A stretch of DNA of 64,000 nt from Mycolicibacterium moriokaense (GCF_003347205.1 NZ_QQBJ01000012.1:310001-374000); one strand, 5' to 3'. Positions 1 through 7,903 are shown, counted from the first letter of the stretch. A program made the numbers and translations. The notes: generated by a model not told the origin, from the sequence alone.

Positions 1-1235
1 GCGGGAATCATGATCAGGCAGACCGCGACCCAGACGATCAGCCTCGGCCACTCGAACGGCTGATTGCCCACCACGCCGCCGCGACGTTGCCGAATTACGT
101 GGTAGGCCGCCCATACGCCCGCCCCGGCGGCGGCGACCGCGACGATCCGCACCCCGACCGGCGTCACCGCGAAGGCGACGCCCACCATGATCAGCACCGG
201 CACCAGGCGCCACCACGCGACCGTTCGGAGGGTGCCCTCGCGCTTGGGTGCGGCGCTGCGATCCGGCTCACCGCGGTAGCGCGGCAGCCGCCCGTCGATC
301 CCCAAGACCCGCCAGAACCACCGCGACCAGGCCGTGCGCAGACCGATGTCCTCGGCGACGCGGCGAACGTCGGCCGCCGACTCCGCCATCATCCGGCGTG
401 ACTCGGCGCTTCTCCAGTAGGCGGTCTTGAACACCCGCCGCGGAATCCCGAACTCGCGGGCGAACGTACGGGGTTGGCCGATCATCTCGCCGATCAGCCA
501 GCGGAGAAGCAGGGGTAGCACGATCGCGTGGAAGGTGCGCCGGAAACGGCCGGCACGGTGCACCCGCTGAGCCAGGTGATCGTCGGCGAATGTGATGTGA
601 CGAGCTTCCTCGGCCAGGTGAATGTAGGTGATCTGGTTCAGCAGCGGGGGTACCTGCGCGGCACGCCGATGCTGCAGCGTTTGCTGATGATGCAACGGCT
701 GTTCTCCGCAGAGCACCCCGAGGAAATGGAAAATGCTCGCATAACCGCCGACGAAGGCCAGGATCGGCCCGAATATCCGGGACCCTCGGCGCATGCCGGG
801 AACGTCAGCGCCAGAGCGATTGATGAATTCCTGGAACATCTGAATGTGGTTGCATTCGTCGGTTAGTTCGTGCAGCAGATAGCGAAATTCCGCCGAACTG
901 TTCGGCAATTTCTGGACGTAATGCACCACGCCGCGAATCAACATCATCTCGAACTGCAGCGTGACCTTCAGAGTGTTCGCGGTGATCCAGCGGCCCATGT
1001 CGATCCGGCGTTGCAAGGGCTGTTGGGCATACCACTCGGTCGCTGCCAGCGGAGAGGTCTCGGGATCCAGTTGCCAGCGCGGATCGTCGTCGTCCAGCGC
1101 GTTTTCCGGTGCGTCCCAATCGATGTCGACCCAGGGATCGAAACGCAGGCGTGCCGTCGCCTCCGACAGGGCCTTCACCCGTTCGGAGTAGGGGCGGCCC
1201 TCGAGCATCTCGGCTGCGTCGTTGACCGCTGTCAT
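1..1235 (-). CDS. AurF-like diiron oxygenase with C-terminal membrane segments (3' end outside window)
   Basis: I translated this frame by hand; it stays open to the left edge, so the C-terminus is missing. The first ~270 residues look like the AurF (p-aminobenzoate N-oxygenase) ferritin-like diiron family. Candidate metal ligands are the Glu in QFEMML, the E-x-x-H in TDECNHIQMF and the E-E-x-R-H in LAEEARHITFADDH. By family it would use a diiron-oxygen centre to oxidise a small molecule or lipid; the substrate is unknown. After about residue 330 there are hydrophobic stretches (RLVPVLIMVGVAFAVTPVGV and WPRLIVWVAVCLIMIP) that look like membrane helices, which is not typical of AurF. The ATG at 1235 has a purine-rich GGGGAG directly abutting it, too close to be a good ribosome site, so a leaderless or slightly later start is possible. 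Confidence 0.82.
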   Translation of the reverse strand, partial: MTAVNDAAEMLEGRPYSERVKALSEATARLRFDPWVDIDWDAPENALDDDDPRWQLDPETSPLAATEWYAQQPLQRRIDMGRWITANTLKVTLQFEMMLIRGVVHYVQKLPNSSAEFRYLLHELTDECNHIQMFQEFINRSGADVPGMRRGSRIFGPILAFVGGYASIFHFLGVLCGEQPLHHQQTLQHRRAAQVPPLLNQITYIHLAEEARHITFADDHLAQRVHRAGRFRRTFHAIVLPLLLRWLIGEMIGQPRTFAREFGIPRRVFKTAYWRSAESRRMMAESAADVRRVAEDIGLRTAWSRWFWRVLGIDGRLPRYRGEPDRSAAPKREGTLRTVAWWRLVPVLIMVGVAFAVTPVGVRIVAVAAAGAGVWAAYHVIRQRRGGVVGNQPFEWPRLIVWVAVCLIMIP

Positions 1236-1491
1236 CTCCCCATCCGATACGCCACAATGTCCGCCGACGGCGATGAATTCGTGAGCACCTGCACCACTGC
1301 CAGGTTGGTCCCGAAATTCGTGGTACTTCGCCTGCCTGTCCGGTGAGCACAGGATTGCGCTCAGGTCGTAGTGTGCATCACCGGCAGAAGAATTCGGTGA
1401 TTCGCCGGACAAGACTCGAGAGTCTTTATGCGAACGTGACCGCGGCGAGACGCGGTGAGTGTTTGCCGGCCCGTCCGGCCGGCGCCGTCGT
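1236..1491. other. Intergenic region upstream of the diiron oxygenase gene
   Basis: This 256-bp stretch separates two minus-strand genes. It holds the hairpin at 1465-1483, listed separately. I see no convincing -35/-10 pair for the oxygenase gene and no open frame of protein-like composition. Confidence 0.5.
1465..1483 (-). terminator. Perfect 7-bp hairpin after the first mycolate methyltransferase gene
   Basis: GCCGGCC and GGCCGGC flank a 5-nt loop, beginning 9 bp past the stop codon of the minus-strand gene that ends at 1492. There is no clear U tract, as is common in mycobacteria, so the terminator role is inferred. Confidence 0.4.
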
Positions 1492-2355
1492 CTACTTTTC
1501 CAGCGTGAACTGGTTGACGTCGATGTAGCCGATGCGGAAGCCGTCGGCGCAGCCGGTCAGGTACTTCATGTAGCGCTCGTAGACCTCTTCGGACTGGATG
1601 GCGATGGCCTCGTCCTTGTGGGCCTCCAGGTTCTGGGCCCAGATGTCCAGCGTGCGGGCATAGTGCAGCTGAAGTGACTGGCGGCGGGTCAGAGTGAAGC
1701 CCGCCTTTCCGCTGTGGTCCTCGACCTTCTCGATCGACGGCAACCGGCCGCCGGGGAAGATCTCGGTGATGATGAATTTCACGAAGCGGGCGAAGTTGAA
1801 GGTCAGCGGCATGCCGCGTTCGACCATCTGCGGGCCGGTCAACGCCGTGATCGTGTGCAGCAGCATGACACCGTCGTCGGGCAGTGCTTCGTGGGCGAAC
1901 TTGAAGAAGTCGTCGTAGCGGTCGAAGCCGAAGTGCTCGAACGCCCCGATCGACACGATGCGGTCGACGGGCTCGTCGAACTCCTCCCAGCCCTTCAGCA
2001 GCACCCGCTTGCTCCGCGCGCTGTCGGAGGTCTCGAACACCTTCTCGACATGGGCCGCCTGGTTCTTGCTCAGCGTCAGACCGACGACATTGACGTCGTA
2101 TTTCTCGATCGCGCGCATCATCGTCGAGCCCCAGCCGCAGCCCACGTCGAGCAGCGTCATCCCGGGCTGCAGGCCGAGCTTGCCCAGCGCCAGGTCGACC
2201 TTGGCCTGCTGGGCTTGCGCCAGCGTCATGTCTTCGCGCTCAAAGTACGCGCAGCTGTAGGTACGCGAGGAATCCAGGAACAGCGCGAAGAACTCGTCGG
2301 ACAGGTCGTAGTGCGCCTGCACGTCGTCGAAGTGCGGTTTCAATTGCTTTGGCAT
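1492..2355 (-). CDS. Cyclopropane-mycolic-acid-synthase-type SAM methyltransferase (CmaA1/MmaA-like)
   Basis: Predicted S-adenosylmethionine-dependent methyltransferase that modifies a double bond in meromycolate chains of cell-wall mycolic acids, acting on ACP-bound lipid at the inner face of the membrane. The product is 287 residues, the usual family length. It has the SAM-binding VGCGWG motif (about residue 72) and the residues known in CmaA1 to hold the catalytic bicarbonate: Cys in YSCAYFE, Glu in GAFEHFG, His in LLHTIT and Tyr in LHYARTL. The C-terminus YIDVNQF and the N-terminus MPKQLKPHF look closest to CmaA1. The ATG at 2355 is chosen over an in-frame upstream Met at 2403 because it matches the family N-terminus. 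Cyclopropanation, methyl branching and hydroxylation cannot be separated by eye. Confidence 0.9.
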   Translation of the reverse strand: MPKQLKPHFDDVQAHYDLSDEFFALFLDSSRTYSCAYFEREDMTLAQAQQAKVDLALGKLGLQPGMTLLDVGCGWGSTMMRAIEKYDVNVVGLTLSKNQAAHVEKVFETSDSARSKRVLLKGWEEFDEPVDRIVSIGAFEHFGFDRYDDFFKFAHEALPDDGVMLLHTITALTGPQMVERGMPLTFNFARFVKFIITEIFPGGRLPSIEKVEDHSGKAGFTLTRRQSLQLHYARTLDIWAQNLEAHKDEAIAIQSEEVYERYMKYLTGCADGFRIGYIDVNQFTLEK

Positions 2356-2437
2356 GTGCAAGGCCTTCCCTACCCTCAGGCTTCGCACGCGCGCAGCCCC
2401 CACCCGCGGGATGTTACCAACGCGGCGTTACCGCGAC

Positions 2438-2455
2438 TCGACACCGCGGTGTCGA
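2438..2455. promoter_or_regulatory. 18-bp perfect palindrome between the two methyltransferase genes
   Basis: TCGACACCGCGGTGTCGA is fully self-complementary with no loop. It lies 28 bp past the stop of the upstream methyltransferase gene and 83 bp ahead of the next start, all on the minus strand. The absence of a loop suits a protein-binding site better than a terminator. The role is inferred from shape only. Confidence 0.35.
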
Positions 2456-2482
2456 TGGAGCTCAGATATGCGCTCTGAGCTG

Positions 2483-3352
2483 CTATTTCTCCATAGTGAA
2501 CTGGTTGACGTCCAGCTTCTTGTCCCGGAACAGATCGCGGCACCCGGTCAGGTATTTGTCGAACCGTTCATAGGCCTCTTGCCCCTGCAGGGCGATGGCC
2601 TCTTCCTTGTGGGCCTGCAGGGCCTCGGCCCAATCGGCGAGCGTGCGCGCGTAGTGCGGCTGCAGCGAGTGCGTGCGGGTGATCTTCCAGCCCGCCTTCG
2701 GCGCCAGCTCGTGGACCAGCTTCTCCGACGGCAACTGCCCGCCGGGGAAGATCTCGGTCATGATGAATTTGATGAACCGCGCCAGCTCGAAGGTCAGCGG
2801 GATGCCCAGCCGCACACAGTCGTCGGGATGGTATGCGCAGATGGTGTGCAGCAGCATGACCCCGTCGTCGGGCAACGCGTCATAGGCCATCTCGAAGAAC
2901 GCCGGATACTTCTCGTGGCGGAAGTGCTCGAAGGCGCCGATCGACACGATGCGGTCGACCTTGTCCTCGAACTCCTCCCAGCCCTGCAGCCGCACTTCCC
3001 AGTTGCCGTGCTTGCCGTGCGGCTTGACCTTGGCCAGCCGGGCCTCGGCCGCAGCCTTCTGGGTCTTGCTCAGCGTCAGGCCGATGACGTTGATGTCGTA
3101 GTTCTCCAGGGCGCGCTGCATGCCGCCGCCCCAGCCGCAGCCGATGTCGACCAGCGTCATTCCCGGCTCGAGGCCCAGTTTGCCCTGCGCCAGGTCGAAC
3201 TTCGCGTTCTGCGCCTCGCTGCAGGTGTAGCTGTCTTCCTTGTAATAGCCGCAGGTGTATCCCATGGTGGGCCCGAGGAACAGCTCGTAGAACTCGTCGG
3301 AGATGTCATAGATCGACTGCAAGAGTTCGTAATCGGGTTTCAACTTGGGCAT
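2483..3352 (-). CDS. Mycolic-acid-modifying SAM methyltransferase (UmaA/CmaA family)
   Basis: A second cyclopropane-mycolic-acid-synthase family member (289 residues), first in a tandem pair of methyltransferase genes on this strand. It has the IGCGWGGG SAM motif, Cys in YTCGYY, Glu in GAFEHFRHE, His in LLHTICAYH and Tyr in PHYARTL, so the catalytic set is complete. Features such as QSIYD, AQNAKFDLA and GCGWGGGMQRA resemble UmaA more than CmaA1, and a short insert (KVKPHGKHGNWEV) distinguishes it from its neighbour. The ATG at 3352 is preceded by AGGAG with 11-nt spacing; the in-frame Met at 3379 would place that site inside the gene. A role in mycolate modification is well supported; the exact reaction is not. 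Confidence 0.88.
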   Translation of the reverse strand: MPKLKPDYELLQSIYDISDEFYELFLGPTMGYTCGYYKEDSYTCSEAQNAKFDLAQGKLGLEPGMTLVDIGCGWGGGMQRALENYDINVIGLTLSKTQKAAAEARLAKVKPHGKHGNWEVRLQGWEEFEDKVDRIVSIGAFEHFRHEKYPAFFEMAYDALPDDGVMLLHTICAYHPDDCVRLGIPLTFELARFIKFIMTEIFPGGQLPSEKLVHELAPKAGWKITRTHSLQPHYARTLADWAEALQAHKEEAIALQGQEAYERFDKYLTGCRDLFRDKKLDVNQFTMEK

Positions 3353-3408
3353 GCGAGAAAGAGCTCCTAATAAATGCATGGTGATGGCTCAACCATTGGG
3401 TGAACATC

Positions 3409-3414
3409 ACTGTA
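3409..3414 (-). promoter_or_regulatory. Possible -10 element for the tandem methyltransferase genes
   Basis: On the minus strand TACAGT fits the mycobacterial TANNNT -10 pattern and would give a leader of about 50 nt ahead of the start at 3352. GTGATG (3381-3386) and CATCAC (3405-3410) form a 6-bp inverted repeat just downstream. No clear -35 was found. Confidence 0.3.
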
Positions 3415-3422
3415 TCAGCGTG

Positions 3423-4355
3423 CTAATAGACTTCCGCGAACGTCACTTTTAACTCGCCGACGACCTCGTCGTAGAGCTGTTCAGGCAGGTCATGGGCCAT
3501 GCCGTCGATCAGCACCAGCCGGGCGCCGGCGATGGCGCGGGCGATGGCGCGCCCGCCCGAGGGACGCATCAGCTTGTCGGCCGTGCCGTGGATGACGACG
3601 GTCGGGGCGGTGATCTTGCGGTCGTAGTGCCGCAGGCTGCCGCTGCCCAGGACCGCGGCGAAGTGCCGGGCGATGCCCGCGGGGTAGTAGGCCCGCTCGT
3701 AGCTTTCGATCGCGTCGGCGCGCAGCTTGTCGTCCGGCCGCGGGTAGCCCGGGCTGCCGATGATCTTGGCGACCTGCACCGCGTTGGCGACGATCGCCTC
3801 CCGCGTGGAGTCGGCGGGCCGCTGCAGCAGCGCGCGCAGTTGCCGGTATCCCGGTGGCGGCAGCAGCGCCTGATTGTTGCTGGAGAAGATGACGCCGAGG
3901 GTCCTGGTGCGCTGCGGGAACCGGCTCGCGAAGATCTGCGAGATCATCCCGCCCATGGATGCGCCGACGATGTGGGCGCGCTCGATTCCGAGGTGGTCGA
4001 GCAGCGCGGCCGCGTCGTCGGCGAGATCCTCGAGCGTGTAGACCGCCGGGCTGGGCCTGCCGAGAAACGACCGCACCATCCGCGGCAGCAGCGGCGCGCC
4101 GGTGTGACGGCCCTGAACCTTGCTGGACAGCCCGACGTCCCGGTTGTCGTAACGGATGACCCGCAGCCCCTGGTTGACGAGCTTCTCGCAGAACCCCGTG
4201 CGCCACAACAACAATTGCGCGCCGAGTCCCATGATCAGCAGCACCGGAGGATGGTTCTCGTCGCCCATGTCCTCGTAATAGATGTCGAGATCGCCCGGCC
4301 CCGCCGAGTCGTCGGCGGCCAGCCGCCTCCGTGCCCTACCCGTTCGGACCTGCAT
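3423..4355 (-). CDS. lipG: Alpha/beta hydrolase, LipG-like lipase/esterase
   Basis: Serine hydrolase of the alpha/beta fold, 310 residues. The nucleophile elbow is GASMGGM (about residue 150), the acid is likely the Asp in HGTADKLM and the base the His in DGMAHDLPE. LLIMGLGAQL forms the oxyanion-loop region. No signal peptide is seen. Its start codon overlaps the stop of the upstream ABC1 kinase gene (TGATG at 4353-4357), so the two are translationally coupled, and the gene order methyltransferases-hydrolase-kinase matches the M. tuberculosis lipG neighbourhood. A lipid ester or thioester substrate linked to mycolate metabolism is inferred from context. A paralogue lies at 7904-8836. Confidence 0.85.
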   Translation of the reverse strand: MQVRTGRARRRLAADDSAGPGDLDIYYEDMGDENHPPVLLIMGLGAQLLLWRTGFCEKLVNQGLRVIRYDNRDVGLSSKVQGRHTGAPLLPRMVRSFLGRPSPAVYTLEDLADDAAALLDHLGIERAHIVGASMGGMISQIFASRFPQRTRTLGVIFSSNNQALLPPPGYRQLRALLQRPADSTREAIVANAVQVAKIIGSPGYPRPDDKLRADAIESYERAYYPAGIARHFAAVLGSGSLRHYDRKITAPTVVIHGTADKLMRPSGGRAIARAIAGARLVLIDGMAHDLPEQLYDEVVGELKVTFAEVY

Positions 4356-5734
4356 CAGGCGTCGACTCCATCTTTCGTGGCGGCCGTTCCCGGGTCCTCG
4401 TACTCGCGGGATACCTCGACCATGAAGTTGGCGAAGTAGCCGGTCAACTGCGGATCGCTCATCATCTGCCAGCGCGGCGCGAGCAGCTTCATGTAGCGCT
4501 CGACGTAGAGGAACTGCTTGCCGATCAGCACCAGTTCACGCGGCAGCTTGACGTCGTAGGCGTCGGCCAGCGTGGACAGTTGCTTGCCGATCTCGGCGTA
4601 GGACATGTCGCCGAGGTTCTGCATGGTCAAAGGGGTGGCGAAGCGCTCCAGGTCCTTGGCCGCCTGCGCCTCGGGCTTGACGGTGCCGACCGCGCCCATC
4701 AGCACGACGATCTTGCCCGCCGCTGCGTGGTCTTTCTTGACCAGCAGCGCGTAGACGAGTTCCCGCAGCAGCCAGCGGGTGCGCGGGTCGATGCGGCCCA
4801 TGATGCCGAAGTCGAAGAACACGATCTTGCCGTCGTCGTCGACGTAGAGGTTGCCCGCGTGCAGGTCGCCATGGAACAGCCCGTGCCGCAGCCCGCCCTC
4901 GAACACGCTGAAAAGCAATGCCTTGACCAGGGATTCGCCGTCGAAGCCCTTCTTACGGATGGCGGCGACGTCATCGATGCGGGTGCCGCCGATGCGCTCC
5001 ATGGTCAGCACGCGCGTGCTGGTGAGGTCCCAGTAGACCTGCGCGACGCGGATGTTCTCGCCCAGCGGGGAGGCGTGCATGTGCGCCACCCAGGCGTCCA
5101 TCGACTGCGCCTCGAGGCGGAAGTCCAGCTCTTCGGCGAGGTTGTCGGCGAAGTCGGCGACGACGTCCTGCGCGGACAGCCGGCGCCCCAGCTTGGCCAG
5201 CTCGACGAGCTGCGCGCCGCGTTTGAGGATCTGCAGATCAGCGGCCACCCGGCGGCGGATGCCCGGCCGTTGGATCTTGACGACCACTTCCTCGCCGGTG
5301 TGCAGCGTCGCGTAGTGCACCTGCGCGATGGAGGCCGACGCGAACGGCTTCTCGTCGAAGGACTTGAACAGGTTGTTGGGCTCGTCGCCGAGTTCCTCGA
5401 CGAACAGCTTGTGGATCTCGTCGCCGTCGGCGGGGGGCACCCGGTCGAGAAGGCTGCGGAACTCGCGGGACAGCTGCTCGCCGAACGCGCCGGGGCTGGA
5501 CGCGATGATCTGGCCGAACTTGACGTAGGTGGGGCCGAGATCGGAGAAGGTCTTCGGGATCTCCTTGATGACTTTCTGCTGCAGTGAGCCGCGGCCGGCG
5601 AGCTTGGTGACGACCCGTGCGCCGGTGCGGGTTACCTGCCAACCCGTGGCTCCGACGCGGGCGGCCTCGATGGGCAACGGGACCCGGTCGAGCTTCGCCC
5701 CCTCGCGGTGCTGTGCTTTTCGCGTGGCACTCAT
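4355..5734 (-). CDS. ABC1/UbiB-family atypical protein kinase (Rv0647c-like)
   Basis: Member of the ABC1/ADCK/UbiB kinase-like family. In order it shows the KxGQ-type motif in YVKFGQIIAS, the Ala-rich loop ASASIAQVHYA, the ATP-binding Lys in VVVKIQRPG, the catalytic loop HGDLHAGN and FFDFG for metal binding. In other bacteria relatives support ubiquinone synthesis; mycobacteria use menaquinone, so here a lipid-related ATPase or kinase role is inferred. It is translationally coupled to the LipG-like gene downstream. The start is uncertain: ATG 5734 begins the conserved region, while in-frame ATG 5761 and GTG 5782 add up to 16 residues; none has a strong ribosome site. Confidence 0.87.
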   Translation of the reverse strand: MSATRKAQHREGAKLDRVPLPIEAARVGATGWQVTRTGARVVTKLAGRGSLQQKVIKEIPKTFSDLGPTYVKFGQIIASSPGAFGEQLSREFRSLLDRVPPADGDEIHKLFVEELGDEPNNLFKSFDEKPFASASIAQVHYATLHTGEEVVVKIQRPGIRRRVAADLQILKRGAQLVELAKLGRRLSAQDVVADFADNLAEELDFRLEAQSMDAWVAHMHASPLGENIRVAQVYWDLTSTRVLTMERIGGTRIDDVAAIRKKGFDGESLVKALLFSVFEGGLRHGLFHGDLHAGNLYVDDDGKIVFFDFGIMGRIDPRTRWLLRELVYALLVKKDHAAAGKIVVLMGAVGTVKPEAQAAKDLERFATPLTMQNLGDMSYAEIGKQLSTLADAYDVKLPRELVLIGKQFLYVERYMKLLAPRWQMMSDPQLTGYFANFMVEVSREYEDPGTAATKDGVDA

Positions 5735-5834
5735 GTCCTGCAGTCTCTCAAAATCGGCCATTACCCGCGAAAACCTGTGCACCCGGTCACACTGACCTGC
5801 GCGTTGTGGCGCGTCGGCATTGTGAGGAAGGCGG

Positions 5835-6827
5835 TCAGGCGAAGGTGTGTTCCACTTCGTCGCGGCGCAGCATTGGGTCGCTGCCGGGCTGGTAGGCCGG
5901 CAGCGTGTGTGGCACCGTCGTGCCGCCCTTCACCCGGGCCTGTGCCTGACGGAACTCGGGGATCGGGCCGGTGGCGGCGCTCAGCCCGTTGATGACGCTC
6001 CACACCGCCGTGCGCCGGACGGTGCGCTCGACGATGTTCGGGTTGGTGTGCGCCACCATCTGCGCGGCCCACTTCGGCAGGGTGTCGCGGATCGCCCAGT
6101 CGACGGCGCTCTGCGCCATCGGAAGGCCGGGCCCCGTCGCCATCGCGGTGCCGTGGGTGACGGCCAGCCTGGGCAGGTAGGACTCAAGGCACTCGGCCGT
6201 CTCGGCCTTCGTGGTCGGCAGGTCGGTGCCGCCGAGCGCATGCCCGACGCGCACGAACTCGCCGTAGTAGCGATCGATCTTGTCGCCGCGCAACGGCCGC
6301 GGATGGTAGAGCTCGTGCGCGGTCGCCAGCCCCCACACCACGGTCGCGTAGTTCCAGCGCAGCCAGTCCGGGTCGTCGGCGTCGTAGCGGGCGCCGTCGG
6401 GCCGGGTGCCCTTCACGGTGTGGTGCATCGCCCGCACTGACTTCGCGAGCCGCTCGGCGGTCTCCGTCGAGCCGTACGCGGTGCCGATGAAGAACGCGAT
6501 CGAGTGCCCGAGTCGCACGGCGGCGCCCGCGGGGTCGATCTCGGTGCTGGCCGCTCCGGTGTCCGGGTCGCGCTTCACCAACCGTGAGTGGTGCATGCCC
6601 ATCCAGTAGATCGACGGGTCGAGGCGCTCCATGTACGCCGCGCACTGCAGGCCGAAAATCAGCGCATGCAGGTGCGAGTGCACGTGCCAGACCGCGCTGC
6701 CGGGGCCGAACCACCCGGGGTCGCCGACCGGGGCGGCGAACTCCATGCCGCGGAAATAGTGCCGACGGATGTCGTCGTCGAACTTCTTGTTCAGCAGTTG
6801 CCCGGCGATCTGGTGAGGCAGATACAT
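5835..6827 (-). CDS. MpaB/DUF2236 family oxygenase (latex-clearing-protein-like)
   Basis: About 330 residues of the oxygenase MpaB / rubber oxygenase catalytic (DUF2236) family, heme b-binding enzymes that in characterised relatives cleave polyisoprene or oxidise isoprenoid side chains. Family-like features are an N-terminal basic/aromatic segment, YMERLDPSIYWMGMHHSRLV, RLGHSIAFFIGTAYGSTETA, the likely heme-contact segment RAMHHTVKGTRPDG and the His in WGLATAHELYH. The ATG at 6827 is preferred over an upstream GTG at 6842 because GGGAG sits 8 nt ahead of it. The gene is divergent from a TetR gene at 6922, and the gap carries a strong inverted repeat, so repression by that regulator is likely. 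The substrate is unknown. Confidence 0.83.
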   Translation of the reverse strand: MYLPHQIAGQLLNKKFDDDIRRHYFRGMEFAAPVGDPGWFGPGSAVWHVHSHLHALIFGLQCAAYMERLDPSIYWMGMHHSRLVKRDPDTGAASTEIDPAGAAVRLGHSIAFFIGTAYGSTETAERLAKSVRAMHHTVKGTRPDGARYDADDPDWLRWNYATVVWGLATAHELYHPRPLRGDKIDRYYGEFVRVGHALGGTDLPTTKAETAECLESYLPRLAVTHGTAMATGPGLPMAQSAVDWAIRDTLPKWAAQMVAHTNPNIVERTVRRTAVWSVINGLSAATGPIPEFRQAQARVKGGTTVPHTLPAYQPGSDPMLRRDEVEHTFA

Positions 6828-6842
6828 ATGCGTGTCTCCCAC

Positions 6843-6866
6843 TTCTGGTCACGGCCGTAACCAGAA
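6843..6866. promoter_or_regulatory. Inverted-repeat operator between MpaB-like and TetR genes (site 1)
   Basis: TTCTGGTCACGG and CCGTAACCAGAA form two 12-bp half-sites with one mismatch and no spacer. It lies in the 94-bp gap between divergent starts at 6827 and 6922, the classic position for a TetR operator. Confidence 0.65.
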
Positions 6867-6870
6867 TACA

Positions 6871-6894
6871 GTTTGGCTACAGCCGTGACCAGAC
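6871..6894. promoter_or_regulatory. Second, weaker copy of the same operator
   Basis: A degenerate copy of site 1, with 8 of 12 half-site positions paired and the same outer TGG...CCA and CCGTGACCAG. It is nearer the TetR start, so occupancy could repress that gene as well. Confidence 0.45.
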
Positions 6895-6921
6895 CTGCCC
6901 CCGCCGACGTAGTCTGGCCCC

Positions 6922-7515
6922 ATGTCGAGCCCCACGCGCTGGGCCGGGGTGCCGCTGACCGATCGCCGCGCCGAGCGTCGCGCGCTGCTGGTCGACGCCG
7001 GCTTCCGGTTGTTCGGCGACGAGGGGGAGGCCGCGGTGTCGGTGCGCTCCGTGTGCCGCGAGTGCGGGCTGAACACGCGCTACTTCTACGAGAGCTTCGG
7101 CGACGTCAACGACCTGCTGGGGGCCGTGTACGACCGGGTCAGCGCCGAACTCTCCGAGGTGGTCGGCACCGCGATCGAGCAGGCCGAGGACACTGTGCCC
7201 GGGCGCACCAGGGCCGGCATCGCCGCGGTGTTGGGGTTCAGCTCCGCCGACCCCCGCCGCGGCCGCGTGCTGTTCACCGAGGCGCGCGCCAACCCGGTGC
7301 TGATCGAACGCCGGGCCGCCGCCCAGGAACTGCTGCGGGAAGGCGTGCTGAGCGAGGGCGGCAGGCTCACCCCGGAGTCCGACCCCGTCGCGGCCGCGGT
7401 CGGGGCGGCGATCTTCACCGGGGCCATGGCGGAACTCGCTCAGCAGTGGCTGGCGGGCAGCCTCGGCGAGGACCTGAACACCGTCGTCGGCCACGCCATG
7501 AAGCTGATTCTGTAA
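6922..7515 (+). CDS. TetR-family transcriptional regulator
   Basis: A 197-residue TetR regulator. The N-terminal helix-turn-helix spans roughly residues 16-62, with VSVRSVCRECGLNTRYFYESFG as the helix 2-3 region including the conserved F-Y contact. The C-terminal ligand domain is poorly conserved. It is divergent from the MpaB-like oxygenase gene and two inverted repeats lie in the shared promoter region, so it probably represses the oxygenase and itself. The ligand may be the oxygenase substrate (inference). Confidence 0.88.
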   Translation: MSSPTRWAGVPLTDRRAERRALLVDAGFRLFGDEGEAAVSVRSVCRECGLNTRYFYESFGDVNDLLGAVYDRVSAELSEVVGTAIEQAEDTVPGRTRAGIAAVLGFSSADPRRGRVLFTEARANPVLIERRAAAQELLREGVLSEGGRLTPESDPVAAAVGAAIFTGAMAELAQQWLAGSLGEDLNTVVGHAMKLIL

Positions 7516-7540
7516 GAAGCAGGTTTGAATTCAATATCCT

Positions 7541-7567
7541 TTGGCTACCTAATATATAGGGAGCCAA
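7541..7567. promoter_or_regulatory. 11-5-11 inverted repeat over an AT-rich promoter core
   Basis: TTGGCTACCTA and TAGGGAGCCAA pair at 10 of 11 positions around ATATA. The centre contains TAATAT, a plausible -10 for the small secreted protein gene at 7637, so a bound protein would block the promoter. The left arm shares TTTGGCTAC with 6873-6881. Confidence 0.5.
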
Positions 7568-7586
7568 TGTAAGTCTCCCCGTCACC

Positions 7587-7607
7587 GTGGCCCAACAGTT
7601 GGACCAC
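7587..7607. promoter_or_regulatory. 10-1-10 inverted repeat in the 5' leader of the small secreted protein gene
   Basis: GTGGCCCAAC and GTTGGACCAC pair at 9 of 10 positions around one base. It lies 30 bp before the GTG at 7637 and downstream of the first repeat, so it could be an operator or an RNA hairpin. Confidence 0.4.
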
Positions 7608-7636
7608 ACCAAGACACGAAGGGGAGTGCTCTCTAG

Positions 7637-7900
7637 GTGAAATCCACACAGCTCAAGCTTGTTTCGGCGACGGTCGGCGCGACCGCAGCGATCGCGATGG
7701 GTGCGCTCGGAGTGGCGTTCAGCTCCGTGAGTTCCGCGGAGGAGCCCCTGATCGCGGGCCCGGTCGCGACCCCCGAGGCCACCACGGGCGAGACCATCAC
7801 CACCACGACGCCGCCGTCCACACCCGAAACAAGTGAGGCCAAGCCGTCGATCGAGGGCCCCGCGCCGCTGCCGCCAGAAGAGCAGGGCCTGCCGGGCTGA
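7637..7900 (+). CDS. Small secreted Thr/Pro/Glu-rich protein
   Basis: An 87-residue protein. Residues 1-34 form a typical signal peptide: basic start (MKSTQLK), hydrophobic stretch VSATVGATAAIAMGALGVAF and a cleavage-like SSAEE. The mature ~50 residues are low-complexity Thr/Pro/Glu with no recognised domain and no cysteines. Translation starts at GTG with AAGGGGAG about 11 nt upstream. It sits alone between a TetR gene and a convergent hydrolase gene, behind two inverted repeats. Function unknown; presumably exported to the envelope or medium. Confidence 0.65.
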   Translation: MKSTQLKLVSATVGATAAIAMGALGVAFSSVSSAEEPLIAGPVATPEATTGETITTTTPPSTPETSEAKPSIEGPAPLPPEEQGLPG

Positions 7901-7903
7901 CGG

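Noticed and set aside
5838-6440. Plus-strand frames over the MpaB-like gene
   Set aside because: Antisense shadows without motifs; the minus-strand protein has clear family features and a ribosome site.
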